A stretch of 60,000 nucleotides of DNA, taken from positions 15,874,001 to 15,934,000 of the forward strand of contig OX485803.1 in the NCBI GenBank assembly GCA_950295325.1, in the 5' to 3' direction. Both the position numbers and the translations under genes were made by a program. The stretch is from Polytrichum commune. Its lineage: Eukaryota > Streptophyta > Polytrichopsida > Polytrichales > Polytrichaceae. The notes beneath the pieces are model-generated. The model searched no databases and was not told the DNA's origin. It saw nothing but the letters and a program-made list of their open reading frames with translations. Of this stretch, positions 21,448 to 34,024 are shown one piece after another (position 1 is the first letter of the stretch; each line of letters begins with the position of its first letter).

Positions 21448-23494
21448 AGAAACTCAAAGTTATGTCAAAATCGCCAAGGAAGAGGCACATGTTGATGCCA
21501 CAAGCCTCTCTTTTTTTGGTGATTTTTAGGTTCATTGGGTTTGATATGATATAGACTACTAGATACATAGAGGCAGTGTATTTGCAAGCTTATTTAGTAA
21601 TTATTGGTAGGCATACATGCATTTTGTATGTTAGATGGTCGATTATATACCGACTTGTGACTATAGTAAAAGAGTTGTTGGAGCTTTGCAACAGAGGCTA
21701 AGTACATAACTAGTTCAATGGCCAAATAGCTTAATTAGGCACAACTATTTGTAGTATGCCCACTTTGCACAATGTGGCAAATAGTTTGTGCAAGGATACT
21801 TAGAATTTTGTACCCAATTGATAGCATGTGATTTGTATAAAGTTGGAATTGGCCCTATTTATGAGTGTTCTGTAATTGTGAAGGATGTAGGTAGGTGCAG
21901 TTGGAGATAGGCATGGCTATACTTATCACGAAAGCAACATTGAAACTACATATTGCAAGTACAAATCTTTGAGCTTGGGCAAAACACTATGTGGGCTAGC
22001 CTATTCTACCATATAAAGACATGTTGCACTTGCAAAAATCACACAGTTTTCAATCATGGCATGATTCTGGAACCCAAAAATTTCCCCAACACGTACTCAT
22101 AGATTTTCTAATTTAATGCAGTTTTTGCTACATAAATCAAGATAGTATAAGTAGGTCAATTAGAAAAAGAAAAAGAAAACTAACCACTTAACACCCACAT
22201 ACCTTAAAGCAAGACTGTCTACTATGTTCCACTTCCAAAGTCTACACATGTCCAAAATATATATGAGTGGGGCATACCATGCTAGTTTACTTAAAAGATC
22301 TTGCAAACTCATGGGAAGGTTGAGTCCTACTTGTGACTCCATGAGTGGAGATGCTCTTAGTCTATTGGAACAATGTTACGATTTATTGGCCTAGTCAACA
22401 AGAGTCAAGAGAGCTATTCTTTTAATGGTATTAAGGGTATGGAGAACCATTCTCCCAAGTCTTCCTTGAAACTCGTGATGATGACAAGGATCATGTTTTC
22501 AAACGGTTTGGCGCACAAGAGCCCCATGCGACACAAATGTCGACATATAGTTTGGAGGCATTAGCAAGAATATCTCAAATTAAGATAAGAAAAGAAATTG
22601 ATGAAACACTTGACATCTCATTTCAAGCGGCAAGCTACTACATACCACTCAATAATAAACCCATTCCAAAAATCAAATGCGTCAAATTGGGTGCCACAAT
22701 TTGAACGAATCACGCATGTAAAATAAAGAGTGTGAGATCAACATAAATGTCGTTGCCCTCATCAATTTGGTTCACTCTGACGTTTTGGTGCTTGTGCCCC
22801 GCCCCGAATGGAGTACCGTTGTCTTCTTGCAAGGGCCAAATGACTTCCTTAGCATAAAAGAAGGCTAGAATCTCTCAACATCAACTAGCTAGTTGGTGAC
22901 TTATGTGTATATATGCATGTTTGTTATGTATGTGAAGCGTGTGGCCGGTTAATATGAAAAGGTCATCAATCTAGACTTGCATGGAGGAAAAATGATTAGA
23001 CACCCCACTACATTCTCGAAAGTCGTATCCAATTTAATAGAAATAACGTGATAGACCTTCTTGCCAAGTTGAGAATGATGAGCGGCTCTTGTTAAAATTA
23101 GCCCTCGGTGGGAGTCATGTATAGCCCCACTTGACACCAATGATGTGTTGGGTAACCATTTGTCTTGTTTGGCTAGATTTGCACGTGTTGGTCCTTTAGG
23201 AAGAGGAGCGAAGGCCGAGGTACTAAGAAAGTGCCACAAGTGGGGTCAAGTAGTAGTGAGTTACACAATTTTTGCTTAATATTCAAACACTTTAGGATAG
23301 CGCACTTCAATCAAAGTTTCTCAAACTTAGAGTTATGCGTAAAGCCTTGGCATCAAACTCCCAATGAGTTGGCTAGAACGAGAGTTTGAAAACATATGTA
23401 TAAATCATGACTCTAACACCAAATAAAGCATATACTATTCTTTAGCTTTGGGGTGGCCATCAACATAGGTGGGGCCGCTCATCACGAATCAAAG
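21448..23494. other. No gene recognised; one hairpin
   Basis: An inverted repeat at 21739-21791 pairs GCACAACTATTTG with CAAATAGTTTGTGC (one bulge). The 96-codon reverse frame at 22949-23239 and an open reverse stretch near 22740-22870 have no domain I recognise. I see no other supported feature. Confidence 0.4.
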
Positions 23495-23895
23495 TCCACT
23501 GGAGTAGAGGAGCCCATAAACAATCACTTAAGAGATTCTATGCATAACTCTAATGTGCGAGAAGTGTTAGGCAGTGCAATTATTTTCTTGTGTAGGAAGA
23601 TAGAAGTCAAGAGGATTACAAAATTTTCAATGATTTTATTCCTTATATTAAAATTACTTTAAGTTTTTTGAACCCAAAAGTTGGCTCGAACATATTAGCA
23701 ATGTCTAGAGTTTGCCAAAACCGCTCATTCCTCGACTAGAGTCAAAACCATGACATGTGTCATGCCACTGTTGGTTCTGGCATGATCAAAATTCAATCCC
23801 AACATGATCAAAATTGAGGTCTAGCCTAATTGAAATTCCAGTACCCTATAGATTCCCTATGGGGTCTTGATCGGAAATAGGTGCCTCTACTTTAA
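23495..23895 (+). repeat. Old dispersed repeat R1, copy 2 (empty site for the MITE)
   Basis: Aligns with 3240-3568 plus 4071-4140. Where copy 1 has the 499-bp MITE, this copy reads straight through (CAAAATTGAGGTCTAGCC), so it shows the unoccupied target. The flanks on both sides then diverge. Confidence 0.65.
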
Positions 23896-24076
23896 TAGGT
23901 GGGCATGCCTTGGTCATAATGGGACTTTACCCAATAAGATAAGCACACCTCCTCTTTGACATGGGTTAAAGTAGCGAGGAAGAAAATATGATATTAAATT
24001 AGTCCCTTGGTGGGAGGGCCGTCGTATGGTCCTAGTGTACATGAAATGGTACGATAATTTAAGGGGACAGTCACTA

Positions 24077-24783
24077 CACTAATTATCCCAATTAGTGCGT
24101 GCTAATATTTGGAGTTATGCAATGCAATAATGTCTTCCTCGCTCGAGCTTCCTCGGGAGTTCAATTTTACTAACAAAAGTTTAATAGGTTGTTCTGACAG
24201 TATGGAACACAAATGATTTTGCTTGGTAAAATATTACAAACCTTGGACAACTAACCAACTAATTCAATTATTAGTTAACTAGTTGCCTTTTGTAATTATA
24301 GTAGTTCACGATTTGCGTTGCCCAACAATGTAGTTAACTATGGTTGTTCTAAATTTGGTCAACCAAAAAATCTAGTCAACTATAGTCATACCAGGTTACC
24401 TAAATATCTAGTGAACTAAAGTTTGGCGCAAAATTTTGTTGTAGTGTTGTAGTGTCACTTGTGTGTTATTTGTGTTGGTGGTGTACATGGAGGTTGTTTT
24501 GGAGCCTAGCACTATGAGTGATCGTATAAAGGCCTCAATGGCCCGAGCGTATTAAAGACCCCCAACTAAAGCAAATCAAGAGGCGATTTTCTTTGAATAT
24601 ATAATAATACTTGGATTTTTTTCTAGTTAACTATAGTTGTTCCCTAAAATGTATTGAAAAAGAATCTAGTTAACTTTAGTTATTATGAGAGTTGTCCAAG
24701 GTCTGAAATATTACATTCTCACTAAATAGTTATAGCATTGCATAACTTTGAATAGTAACACGCACTAATTGGGACAGTTAGTG
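24077..24783. mobile_element. TA-flanked TIR element interrupted by a nested MITE
   Basis: Inverted ends of about 60 bp. The left end reads CACTAATTATCCCAATTAG then TGCGTG and GAGTTATGCAATGC. The right end, on the other strand, reads CACTAACTGTCCCAATTAG then TGCGTG and AAGTTATGCAATGC. The dinucleotide TA flanks both sides (24075-24076 and 24784-24785). Without the nested Mutator-type MITE and its duplication, the element is only about 230 bp. The TA flank fits a Tc1/mariner-type MITE, but the assignment is tentative. Confidence 0.7.
24239..24705 (+). mobile_element. Mutator-type (MULE) MITE, copy B, nested
   Basis: A 467-bp sister of 1521-1989: the left end has CCTTGGACAACTAACCAACT, the right end AGTTGTCCAAGGTCTG. 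AAATATTACA flanks it at 24229-24238 and 24706-24715 (9 or 10 bp, depending on one ambiguous base). It sits inside the TA-flanked element 24077-24783, so it is the younger insertion. Confidence 0.85.
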
Positions 24784-24799
24784 TAGTCCAAGTCACTAT

Positions 24800-25971
24800 T
24801 AAGCATAGACGGCACCCAAGAACCTAAAATGACATGGGTGGGTCGCTTGCCGTTATTGTTGGGGACACTCTAATGATTCAAAGGCCTTTTGCAATGAAAT
24901 AGTCAAATCTAAGGTAGATGTGCCCAATTCAGTTATTTATCCTATATTTGAGTGGTATGTAGTTTGATGTAGCTCCAAGTATGGATACCAAAAAAAACGT
25001 GTGTTTTAAATAAATTGGATTGCATGCTCAAAATATGATATCCGTTTTAAGCTCAATAGTGAACATGATTTTGGGGGGGGGGGACTTATGTGAGAGTTTA
25101 ATGAGCACAAAATTCTTCACTTTGATAATGCATAAGATATTCAATTGAGCTTCGCAAATGATAAAGAAAGTGGCTATGGCCTTCATTTGGATATGCTAAC
25201 CATCTCGTACTAAGGGTGAGTTTCTATGCACGTTGCTTGCCCACTAAATTCTAGGTAATAGTGGGTTGGAGGTGTTCTCATGTAGATAAGCACAAACAAC
25301 CAACCAACCACGTTATGATGGCATGCTAGAATGTGGAGGGTTGGGGACATGGGTTGCTATACTTCCATACACCAACTAAAGCACTTTTGAACCTACTAAT
25401 GCCGGTCACTAATGTATTTGAAGACCGATGATCTAGAACTTCATCCTTGGTAACATGAAGGAGGAGGTTAGTAGGTGGACCCAAATTTGAGAAGACGAGA
25501 GCAGTTAGTTGGCACATACGAACCCTACCCACCATATTCCATCTACATTTGGATGAATAAAAAGAAATCGATCTTTAAAACATAGTCATTGAAGATAATG
25601 CAATTTTAGAATCTAATTTAAAGGACCCATGACCTTATATGACACAAAATGGAAGGTATGGGATGAGATATGGTGCAACACACGATAAATGTTGGATGAA
25701 CCAAAATTTCATAGTGTTATATCTTAGATATTCAATATGTAAACTTATAACTCATTTTTAGAGTGGCAACAACCAAAGTTTATTTACATGACTTTAAAAA
25801 AACAACTGCCAAACAACAACCTCATATTCAATAACCCTTTTGTACCCACTTGATACAACCATGTTGAGTGCAACCCACGAGTGTGATGGTCATGCATCCA
25901 ATGCTAAGTGCTATAGTGTTAGCATTGTGAAACTATGCAAGGTTATATTCAAAAACAACAATGCCTCAAAG
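24800..25971. other. No gene recognised; poly-G tract
   Basis: A run of 11 G at 25073-25083. The 69-codon reverse frame at 25326-25535 has no recognisable motif. Confidence 0.4.
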
Positions 25972-26195
25972 GAAGAGAGAGAGAGATAGCATATCTCTCA
26001 TCCATCCAACTTGAAAACTTGACCCCCTATTTGTTACCAATTCATCTCAAATGAATTTGGGGTCTTTACAGTCAAGTTTGGTGTCAAATCAACTTTAAAA
26101 AGTAACTTTCAAGTTGCATATTATATGACTATTTTAGGGTTTTTATGTTGGATAATATAATAGGTATGATGGCATATGATAAGTCCCTCTCTCCC
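25972..26195. mobile_element. TIR element, family C, copy 2
   Basis: The left end is AGAGAGAGAGATAGCATATC then CTCTCATCCATCCAACTTGA. The right end, on the reverse strand, is GGGAGAGAGGGACTTATCAT then ATTATCCAACATAAAAACCC. The centre (TTGTTACCAATTCATCTCAA then GGGGTCTTTA) matches copies 5692-5929 and 36538-37137. About 224 bp, no coding capacity. Confidence 0.7.
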
Positions 26196-27309
26196 TTTCA
26201 AAGACCTTTTGTACTCAAAATTTGGCAAAACTAGTGGAAGACAAGGAGCAACCCATGTGTCTTTGTTGCTAAATTTCATTAATGTTTCAACCTATAAGAT
26301 AGTATTTGTGAAAATGCCACGTCCATATGTGACAATTTTTTTGTCAAGGCCGACTCAATTTCTAGTCTTGTGGAGTGGACTTGAAGTTTGGAAAAAAAGT
26401 TGTAGTTGGCAAAGAACTTGTGTAGTTGGCAATAGTTGCTTCCAAAGACCAATTCAAGTTGGCCTTCCCTGAATTTGAGACAATGGCATTTGTGAAATTT
26501 TTATGTGCCATGTGATGTTTTCACGAATACCATGTTCTTTCTCCGTATGGTAAGGTAGAAGAGCCTATCATGGATACCTAACCGAAAGCCAATGAGGTTA
26601 GTAGATTCTTCTAGAATGTAACTGTTACATGTTTATAACTCCTTTGGTAAGATGACTTCACAAAAGTGCAAACTCAATTTGATGAAGGTTCCAAGCTAGT
26701 GTTTGAACCTCCCAAACAATGCTACTAGAGTGTTCTACCAATTTCATAAATCTTCTAAATTAGTTCATGATTCTTCTATATTGGCTTGACATGTGGCACA
26801 CCTCAATTTCATGATAGTGGACCTTCATTTCTAGCAACTTCATGAATCTTTCAAACCGATTTCATAAATCTTCTGCACTTTGTGGTTTTCGTATTCTCAA
26901 CTTTTGAACTTCTCACCTCCTTGTTTCACATTCTTTGCATTCTTGTTACTCATTGGTTCCTCTTTGTTATGTGCTTACCTAGAAGCCTCTAGCCTTGACG
27001 TCGATTTTCTTTGGTCTTTTATTATAGTACCTCAAAGTTGGAAGCAAGCAACGCTGGTTCTTCTCTAGTCTTTGATTAATGTACATTAATAATGATGTAC
27101 AAGCAATCATTGTAAACTTGATCCAAGTTGGATAAGAGAGGTCAATTGAAATTCTGGTAGAGCTAGTTGTGGGGAACGATTAAGAGAATCTTATACATGA
27201 TGTACCACTCTTTGTGAAATATAGTTATACTAGTCATGGAATTTCTTTTTGTAAAGTTGTGAATATGGGTACCAAATCATGACATTGTTCACAACATTAA
27301 GGTATTTAA
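26196..27309. other. No gene recognised
   Basis: Short frames at 26176-26472 and 26880-27068 have no domain. A/T-rich sequence without a TIR pair that I can support. Confidence 0.4.
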
Positions 27310-27455
27310 TATCACATGCGTAAGAATGCCACTTACCCTATTTTGAGGTGTATGCTAGGTTACACTAATGACCAACAAGTTCACCATTAATGCCACTTCA
27401 TGACACTTGGCGTTCAAGTGTAACTTCTAATATCTTGGCACGAGCATGTTCAATG
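27310..27455 (+). repeat. Dispersed repeat D, copy 2
   Basis: Shares CCACTTACCCTATTTTGAGG, AGGTTACACTAATGA, CATGACACTTGGC and ATCTTGGCA with 47222-47365, and with the reverse of 6789-6935. Confidence 0.65.
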
Positions 27456-27582
27456 AGAACTACAATAAAAAGGTACAACACAATGTAGATACATGCTTCT
27501 TTGTTTCAATTGCAGGATTGATTGTTTGATTCAATCTTTTGTCAAAATGCAATTGGGTGCACACATCGTAAACTATATGATC

Positions 27583-27690
27583 CGAGATGACCCTAAATTA
27601 CCGGGTGATAGTGGAGAGGTACTCATTTATGAATGGAGTGGTTGGTGGTTCGATTTCCGTTGGGAAATCTTCTCTCTACTTGATTGAAAA
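27583..27690 (+). mobile_element. SINE-like, tRNA-derived segment, copy 1
   Basis: Contains GGTTCGATTTCC (27647-27658), close to the pol III B-box GGTTCGANTCC. A possible A-box (TGATAGTGGAGAGG) lies about 40 bp upstream. A similar segment at 28692-28852 shares GATGATAGTGGAGAGG, AGTGGTTGGTGG and AAATCTTCTCTCTA. It does not fold as a complete tRNA, so I call it SINE-like rather than a tRNA gene. Confidence 0.5.
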
Positions 27691-27882
27691 GACTAGTTAC
27701 GTAGATAAGAAGCCAACAAGAGGATTCTTGAGCAAGGTAGGGCCAACCGGCTCAAATTTATGTTGGATTGCCCAACATTGGTTGTTTATTTACTTATTTA
27801 TGGTAAACTATACCACTTTTGTACCCTACAAAGGTTCAACAATAGAAGGTAAAAAACTACACATAGAGTTTGAGTTTTGTGG

Positions 27883-27920
27883 GTTTTTTTTTTTTTTTAA
27901 TTTTTTTTTTTTTTTTTTAA
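27883..27920. repeat. Poly-T tracts
   Basis: Two T-runs of about 16-18 separated by TAA. On the reverse strand they give a false Lys-rich frame. Confidence 0.9.
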
Positions 27921-28691
27921 GAAGGTATTTTGAAACTTGTTGTTTTGGGGCTCGCCCTGTATCTGCTTGTGTGGTTGACTTTGGTAATAGAAATATATCG
28001 GCTGAAGTGATCATTTCTTTAAAAAAATTCTTTGAAATAGATATGTACTTTCCTAGATGATTGCAGTAGGTGAGATTGAATACATATTTTGCATTTAGTT
28101 GAGAAGTTTTTTTTATGAGTATATTTCTAGTTATATTCTATAGAACCATTTTGATATTATAAATTTAGATACTTGTAACAACGATAGAAGGCTTTGTGAA
28201 AGAAAAGACTAAAAAGAAACTATAAAGACATTTTGGTACTACTTGACAGCTTGTGATCGTGAAACTTTGTGATTTCAACATACAAAACTAACTTTTTGGT
28301 GCTCTTTATCATGCTTGCACCCGATGTCCATATAGAATAGAATAGAATTTATGTAATCTCCTCGTTTTACATGTATGTAATTTCCAACCTAATAAGATAT
28401 GTTATTTCAAAACATTGTATTTGAAAAATAAAGAACAAGATGTTTAGTAGTTGCCCCAATCTTGCCCCAACGTAAGAACTTCAATTTTGTGATAATTGGA
28501 TCCTCTCACTTTTTTGATAATGAAACAAATGTTCCTCTCGCATGATTATTATGAAGTTGATCTTCACACACAAGTGGCCGATCAAAAATAAATTCTGGTG
28601 ATAATGGGCTAATATGAATTGAATCTGAAGGTAGCATGATTATTTCCAAGTTCATAATAATGTGCCCGTGAGAAGAATGCTTTAAAGGCCC

Positions 28692-28852
28692 AAGATGATT
28701 TTAAACTACTGGATGATAGTGGAGAGGTTTCCAAAACCAAATGAAGTGGTTGGTGGTTCGATTCCCAGCTATGAAATCTTCTCTCTATTTAACAAAAACC
28801 CAACCAAGTGGCCATGTGCCTCTTGCGTTCCAATAAATAAATGATTGCTTTG
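28692..28852 (+). mobile_element. SINE-like, tRNA-derived segment, copy 2
   Basis: A canonical B-box GGTTCGATTCC at 28755-28765, with the same upstream context as 27583-27690. The segment ends in an A-rich AATAAATAAATGA tail near 28839-28852, consistent with a retroposed SINE. The copies diverge after the tRNA-related part. Confidence 0.5.
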
Positions 28853-29821
28853 GTTTACATTTTGAGCCTTATAAATACTAAAAGGATCAAGGGTTGTTAC
28901 CATTGGTTCTTTGCTACTACATGTCACAAGTCACTAGTGGCAACCACGTGGGATCCTATACATAAATGTCTTGAATTAGTATGTTATTGTCACTTAAATT
29001 AACATTTGTTTTATATCACCCATAAATAGCTATAATTTGGTTCTTGTGGTTGGATAAATCATAAACATGCATGTGCTTAGATTTTTTGAAATAAGCATGA
29101 AGGTATGTACTCTTGATTTATAAAGGTTATGTTTATTTCAGATTCAATAATGCTTACATGGAGTTCACCAAGTTATTTGAGAGCACTACCGCACACCTCC
29201 TTTAGTCTAACATATGAGTACACAACTATGACCAAGGGTGAAGCATCCCTCATTCACACCAACCGTCAAATATAATCTTAAGACAAATATAAACAAGTTC
29301 GGTTCACAATTTTCTTACTTCCTAGCGATGCAACCTTCATTTTATAGGACATGAATAATGTGTGATTCAATTTGCAAAAACTCCCTAAAATTATGAACCC
29401 TAAACCCTAAGCAGTACTTGCATGTGCAAGTGTGTGGATACTACTAGTAATTTTAGGTAGCGTACATGCCAAGGTCACCTCTTTGAGTTGGCCCCCACAC
29501 CAACAATACCCAATGTGATATGTAGTCATTTATATTATAACACGTATTTTTCCTTGTAGACTATTTGGCCCCATAATTAGTATCAAAGAGACCCACTTGA
29601 GATAAATTAACCAAAAATGTTGGAGTTGGGTTTCTACTAGACCTCCTTTACTTTTGTCTTGTTGGTGCCCAACTCAAATTAGCGAGTGTCTAGTCATGGT
29701 CGCATTGCATAAGACTGAATTATGACTATTGTGCTAAGTTTGATGTAACATCCAATTTTCAAGTTCTCCAACTCTTGCCTTTTAGTTCTACACAAAAAAA
29801 CTCATTTACACCAACAAATCT
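28853..29821. other. No gene recognised
   Basis: A/T-rich. A short CCCTAAACCCTAA at about 29398 is too short to be a telomeric tract. Confidence 0.4.
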
Positions 29822-30060
29822 TCAATGAAACATATGTAGAAATCAAATTGAAAATTAAATGTCCCCTAATTTGGTTATGGTTATTAGAAGCACATGTTTG
29901 TTGATTTCTTACCTACATACATAGGCCCTCCTAATTATATTCAATGTTGATTGTAGAGTAGTTATTGATATTTGAAGATGTAGTCCAATCTCTTTTAAAC
30001 ATGTGTCTTAATGATGTTTGCTTTTTGATCCTCACCAAACCACATACCAATTAAATATAG
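29822..30060 (+). repeat. Dispersed repeat E, copy 2
   Basis: Aligns along its length with 18110-18350 (see that entry for shared phrases); diverged but collinear. Confidence 0.7.
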
Positions 30061-32262
30061 GGGTCTAGTTAAGAAAATTAGGCCCTTAGGACCCATCTAC
30101 CTTATTGCAAATCTACAATATCCCAACATTTTTGTGAGTTTGGGTAGTTAAGGTGATCGACTTTATGTCATGAATATATCTAGGTGGATCATCACTCTAG
30201 TATGTCTAGAGTGAATTTAGAAGTTATGTTGATATTCCATGTAACTTTGTGCTTCCTACCTTGGTCATGCCATCACAAGCTTTCAAGTTATAAATGCATT
30301 GAGATTATTCCTAGTGATGTACAACATAATGGTGATATAATTGATCTACCATTTCATGAATTAAGTCTTTCGAAATAATAACACAAAGTGGGATATTACA
30401 CATGACAATTACTTAATTAACATGACATTGTTCGGAATATTATGATGTTATTTCGATATTCAATCATTTTAACATTAGAATGTTGTGCTTGGCAATTCGA
30501 GATGACCTTCCTTTTGCATGAAATAAAAGTGCTTCTTGAATGGCATGTGGTGGCCTTTCCTAAAACCTCGTGTTTGTGAGAACATGGGACCACAATATGC
30601 GTGCCTCAATTACTTTCAGTGTCTTATATATATAGTTCATGAACCCCTAAAGGACCAAAAGGCCATATTTGGCTTTTTGTACATTTGTTATGTGATCCAC
30701 GGACTTTGTCTTAAAGACAAATAGTGATATATAAAAGTTATAAATTTGGTCTTGCATTTGGTCAAAAAATAAAATCTTTCATGACGATTTTCTATTATTC
30801 ACCCATTATAAAAATGGTGACATCTGGGTTTTATGCACACGTTCTTGGACGTTTTGGAAGCATTTGAGCATTGAGACAAGTACATATGAATACATCTAGT
30901 TAGAAGCATAATTGACCCAACAATTGAATATATATATATATATGAATCTTCTTATTGTGATTTGGATTTGAATACTTGTGAAATGTGTTTTCTATGGAAT
31001 AATTTTCTTAAAGCAACCCATATTATTCTCTTCATGTTTATTAGAGTTACATCTAAAGGATTGCTCGCACTCGAATAGCATTCGAACACACATTGACATG
31101 TGCCCAAAACAAGACTAGGGAATCATAGTGAGAAAATTCCAAGCGATTTCTTTTTGGCTAAACCCACATGCGTAGCTCTAGAAGGAAAACAAGCACTTGA
31201 AAACAATAATGCATCCATCTGGAAGGCAACATCAATCGAAAACTAGATTTGGACACCTAATCTAGTTGCATCTTTATATCATCATTGGGTCTTCACAACC
31301 TAATTTCAACAGTCAAAACGATTTTGAATCTTTAAGAATAAAATATTAATGCCCTCAAAACTATTCTATTCAATCCGTGATGACGATTTTGAAAAAATCT
31401 TAAACCAACACCCACTTCAACATCCCTAATTGGAAACGTAAAAGTTGTTATAAATTCAACTTCACTTTACATGTGGTCCTTTGGGGTTTCACATGTAGAT
31501 TTAATAAACTCACAACTCTGCCATGTTTGAGCACGCACTCACAATGTGCAATTCAGTGCGTGCAAAAAGGTCATTCTCTACTTCCACTTTATTTTTGGAG
31601 GCCATGCAATAAATACTATGTGTCCATCACACCATGATTTCGCGTGTCCAAAATAAGTTGAAAATGAAAATAGGTGCACTTGACTTAAAGCATGCCCACC
31701 AATACCTCCAAAATTTCTTGCTACCATAAGCTTTTGAAGCTTTATAAGGTAGCGGGATGCTAAAGCACCCCCAACAAGTTTTTTTTAAGGAAGGGGTCCC
31801 TTGATAGGATAAGGGCCAGGATCCACAATTCAAAATCCTTGGGCAACCCCCCAAAAAACTATCATGAACCTGATTGAAAAAACATTGCTTGCTCTGCTTG
31901 ACTTTAAAGAAATGTCATCTTTACATTCTTGGAGGTTGTTTAGTCCACAAAACCTATATTGAGTGCACCTCAATTTCAAAGCCCAAAATCCAATATATAC
32001 TTTCACTTTCACTTAGTAAACAAGCAATTGATTGGATTTCAACGAAAAGAGCTTGGTTTCAAGGTTTATCCCTCTTTTTTTGGGGGGTTAAAAAACTATC
32101 CATTTCCAACTCCAATAAAAAAATAGAGGTTGTTATAAACTACAATCAACACTAAAAGTATAAAAAACTACCATCAACATTATCAATGAGAGAAAAACTA
32201 CAACACTATCAATCAACATTATGAACAAAACCATTGACCACAATTAATATTAAATACACTTG
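30061..32262. other. No gene recognised
   Basis: About 2.2 kb of A/T-rich sequence with a short (TA)n near 30928-30943. None of the frames up to 93 codons (for example 31874-32155) shows a domain. I see no supported repeat border. Confidence 0.4.
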
Positions 32263-32740
32263 CAATCTACCCTCTCTAGCTGGTACTTCTTTAAGTGTTA
32301 CAATGCCATAAGTGTTACATTTTTCATACTCCCTTGAAAAATAAATCAGAAAGTTTTATCTATTACTTTGTTGCAATTTTTTTCCTCCCCTCTTTGTTAA
32401 ATTAACAACGTTATTTGTACCAAAATTCATGAAACATATGTTTACATCCACACGATGTTGCTCCTCCTCCCTTTCTCTCACTATGGCTCATGTGGCACTC
32501 CACATGTAAGTCAAGCATCCATGAGTCAAAGTTCCAACACAATCTTCAAAGACTCATCCCAATCCTCTAGGACTCATCCTGGTCTTCTTAACCTTGCCAC
32601 TAGCATCATTAGACTTAGGATCATTCTTGCATTTCATTCTACTACAAACATTCATAAATGTTGGACACACGTTAGTATGATATCCGGTGACATATTGACA
32701 TCAAATTCCACTGATATATAATGAGTGATTATTTCTCATA

Positions 32741-33161
32741 ATGTTGAGCTTGCAAATGTCTCAATGTTGCTTGATAGACTCTCAATTATCAATCAGAGTT
32801 GCAAGGGATTTTGAGTATGTAGTGACAATGAGTGCACTTGAGTATGTGGATTTTGAAGTTGAGTTTAATCTAAATCATCCTTATGTTCCAACTGAGGAAG
32901 ATATCTTGAATATAATTAATGCATTAGAGGTATTCGAAATCATTGAGGACGAATCATAAATGAGTAGAGTGTTAATTCCCAATGTTTCATTTTTTAAGGT
33001 GCAAAAAGCGATGGCAATGCCATATACATTTCTAGCTAGAACAACAACATAGCAATATTAATGAACTTAAGTAAAAGCTTTTGTCTCTAGAGAAATCCAT
33101 CACTCTTTCTTGTGTTCAAGAGTCTCAACAAACAACAATAGACTCTTATTTTGGTCACTAA
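32741..33161 (+). pseudogene. C-terminal remnant of a pogo/Tigger-type transposase
   Basis: A 72-codon frame ends in VEFNLNHPYVPTEEDILNII and an acidic stretch, followed after stops by ELK, LLSLEKSITLSCVQESQQ and TTIDSYFGH before TAA at 33159-33161. A C-terminal leucine-rich segment ending in a TTIDSYF-like motif is typical of the pogo/Tigger transposase tail. The catalytic DDE part is not recognisable upstream. Position inside an element with pogo-like ends supports the call. Inactive. Confidence 0.45.
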
Positions 33162-33293
33162 GTAAGTGTAAGTTCATTTATTTTTATTAATATATGTGAT
33201 AATCTTTTGTAAGTGTTACTAATGGCTTTATGTTTACTACGTACTTGTTACTCTCACAAGTGTTATGTTTTGAATTGCCCACCCTCTCTAACT

Positions 33294-33388
33294 GGGCTAG
33301 GGCAAACCAACATGTAAACTGATACCTCGGAGGCATGGTTGCAACGATCCAACATGGAAACAATGTATGGATTTGTTCACCATCCCCC
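33294..33388 (+). repeat. Diverged relative of the 4214-4434 tandem unit
   Basis: Shares GGGCAAACCAAC-, CGGAGGC-, CCAACA.GGAA- and TGTATGG-type phrases in the same order with the 125-bp unit at 4214. Single copy here, inside the decayed pogo-like element. Confidence 0.5.
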
Positions 33389-33455
33389 TATAACATGTTT
33401 AAATTTTCAATGCAATGAGTGTTACAAAATTTATACTCCCGAGAGGTAACACTTA

Positions 33456-33956
33456 GGGCCACTTCACACACGAGACTGAGAGCCCATGACCATTACACTT
33501 CAAGCACTCTCATTGGTGGAAAAGGTGGAGCCGGTCCAAGTTCGCTTCACACTACGCTCGAGGAACCGACGGAGTACGTGAATGCAAGAAAAATGTAAAG
33601 TCTACATGGATTCCTACATGGCATCGAATGAATCATGTTTCTTGGTCACTTGGACCATTTTCAAAAACCGCCTCTTGGAGCAAGGCCTCACACAAAACCG
33701 GGAGACCATGGCACTCCAAACATTCACAGCCGTTGATTTATTCTACTTTATCATACGTGAGAACCCGCATGAATAGAAACTCATTGAAATAGCATTTGGT
33801 TGAGGGCCCAATCACATATGACTTCACACTACACTCGAGGATCCTTGACCACACTACATGCTTTTGGAGGTGTGTTGGGACGGCCTTTGGACACTTTTTC
33901 TTTTGGGCTCTCACAATTTCATGGTCACGGCTCTTGGCTCATGTGTGAAGTGGCCG
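33456..33956 (-). mobile_element. Tourist-like MITE, family 1, third full-length copy
   Basis: A 501-bp element in the same orientation as 3569-4067. It starts GGGCCACTTCACACACGAG and ends CATGTGTGAAGTGGCCG. TTA precedes it (33453-33455) and TTC follows (33957-33959), so one base of the right duplication or terminus has changed. It lies within the decayed pogo-like element and is therefore younger. Confidence 0.8.
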
Positions 33957-34024
33957 TTCGAGAGGGTCGACTACACTATCAAATACATTATTATATTGGA
34001 TCATCAGAAGCCCAGGAACATGTA

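Larger units (their letters stand above)
32263..33972 (+). mobile_element. Decayed pogo-like element (putative)
   Basis: The left end CAATCTACCCTCTC (32263) and the right end, on the other strand, AGTCGACCCTCTCGAAGTGTTAC resemble the termini of the Emigrant-like MITE at 34025-34469 (CAGTCCACCCTCTATAAATG). A transposase C-terminus lies inside, and a Tourist-like MITE (33456-33956) has landed near the right end. The terminal match is imperfect and the TA flank is clear on neither side, so the borders are tentative. Confidence 0.5.

Noticed and set aside
15655-22355. Inverted pair GAGCATCTCCACTCATGGAG at both ends
   Set aside because: The pair is 6.7 kb apart with unrelated neighbours, and neither side shows a duplication. 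Probably two separate relics.
27826-28014. Lys-rich reverse frame
   Set aside because: Produced by the poly-T tracts at 27883-27920.
28692-28770. Possible tRNA gene
   Set aside because: A B-box is present, but no cloverleaf, acceptor stem or anticodon arm can be formed; more consistent with a SINE-like sequence.
29398-29411. Telomere-like CCCTAAACCCTAA
   Set aside because: Fewer than two full repeats; expected by chance in A/T-rich plant DNA.
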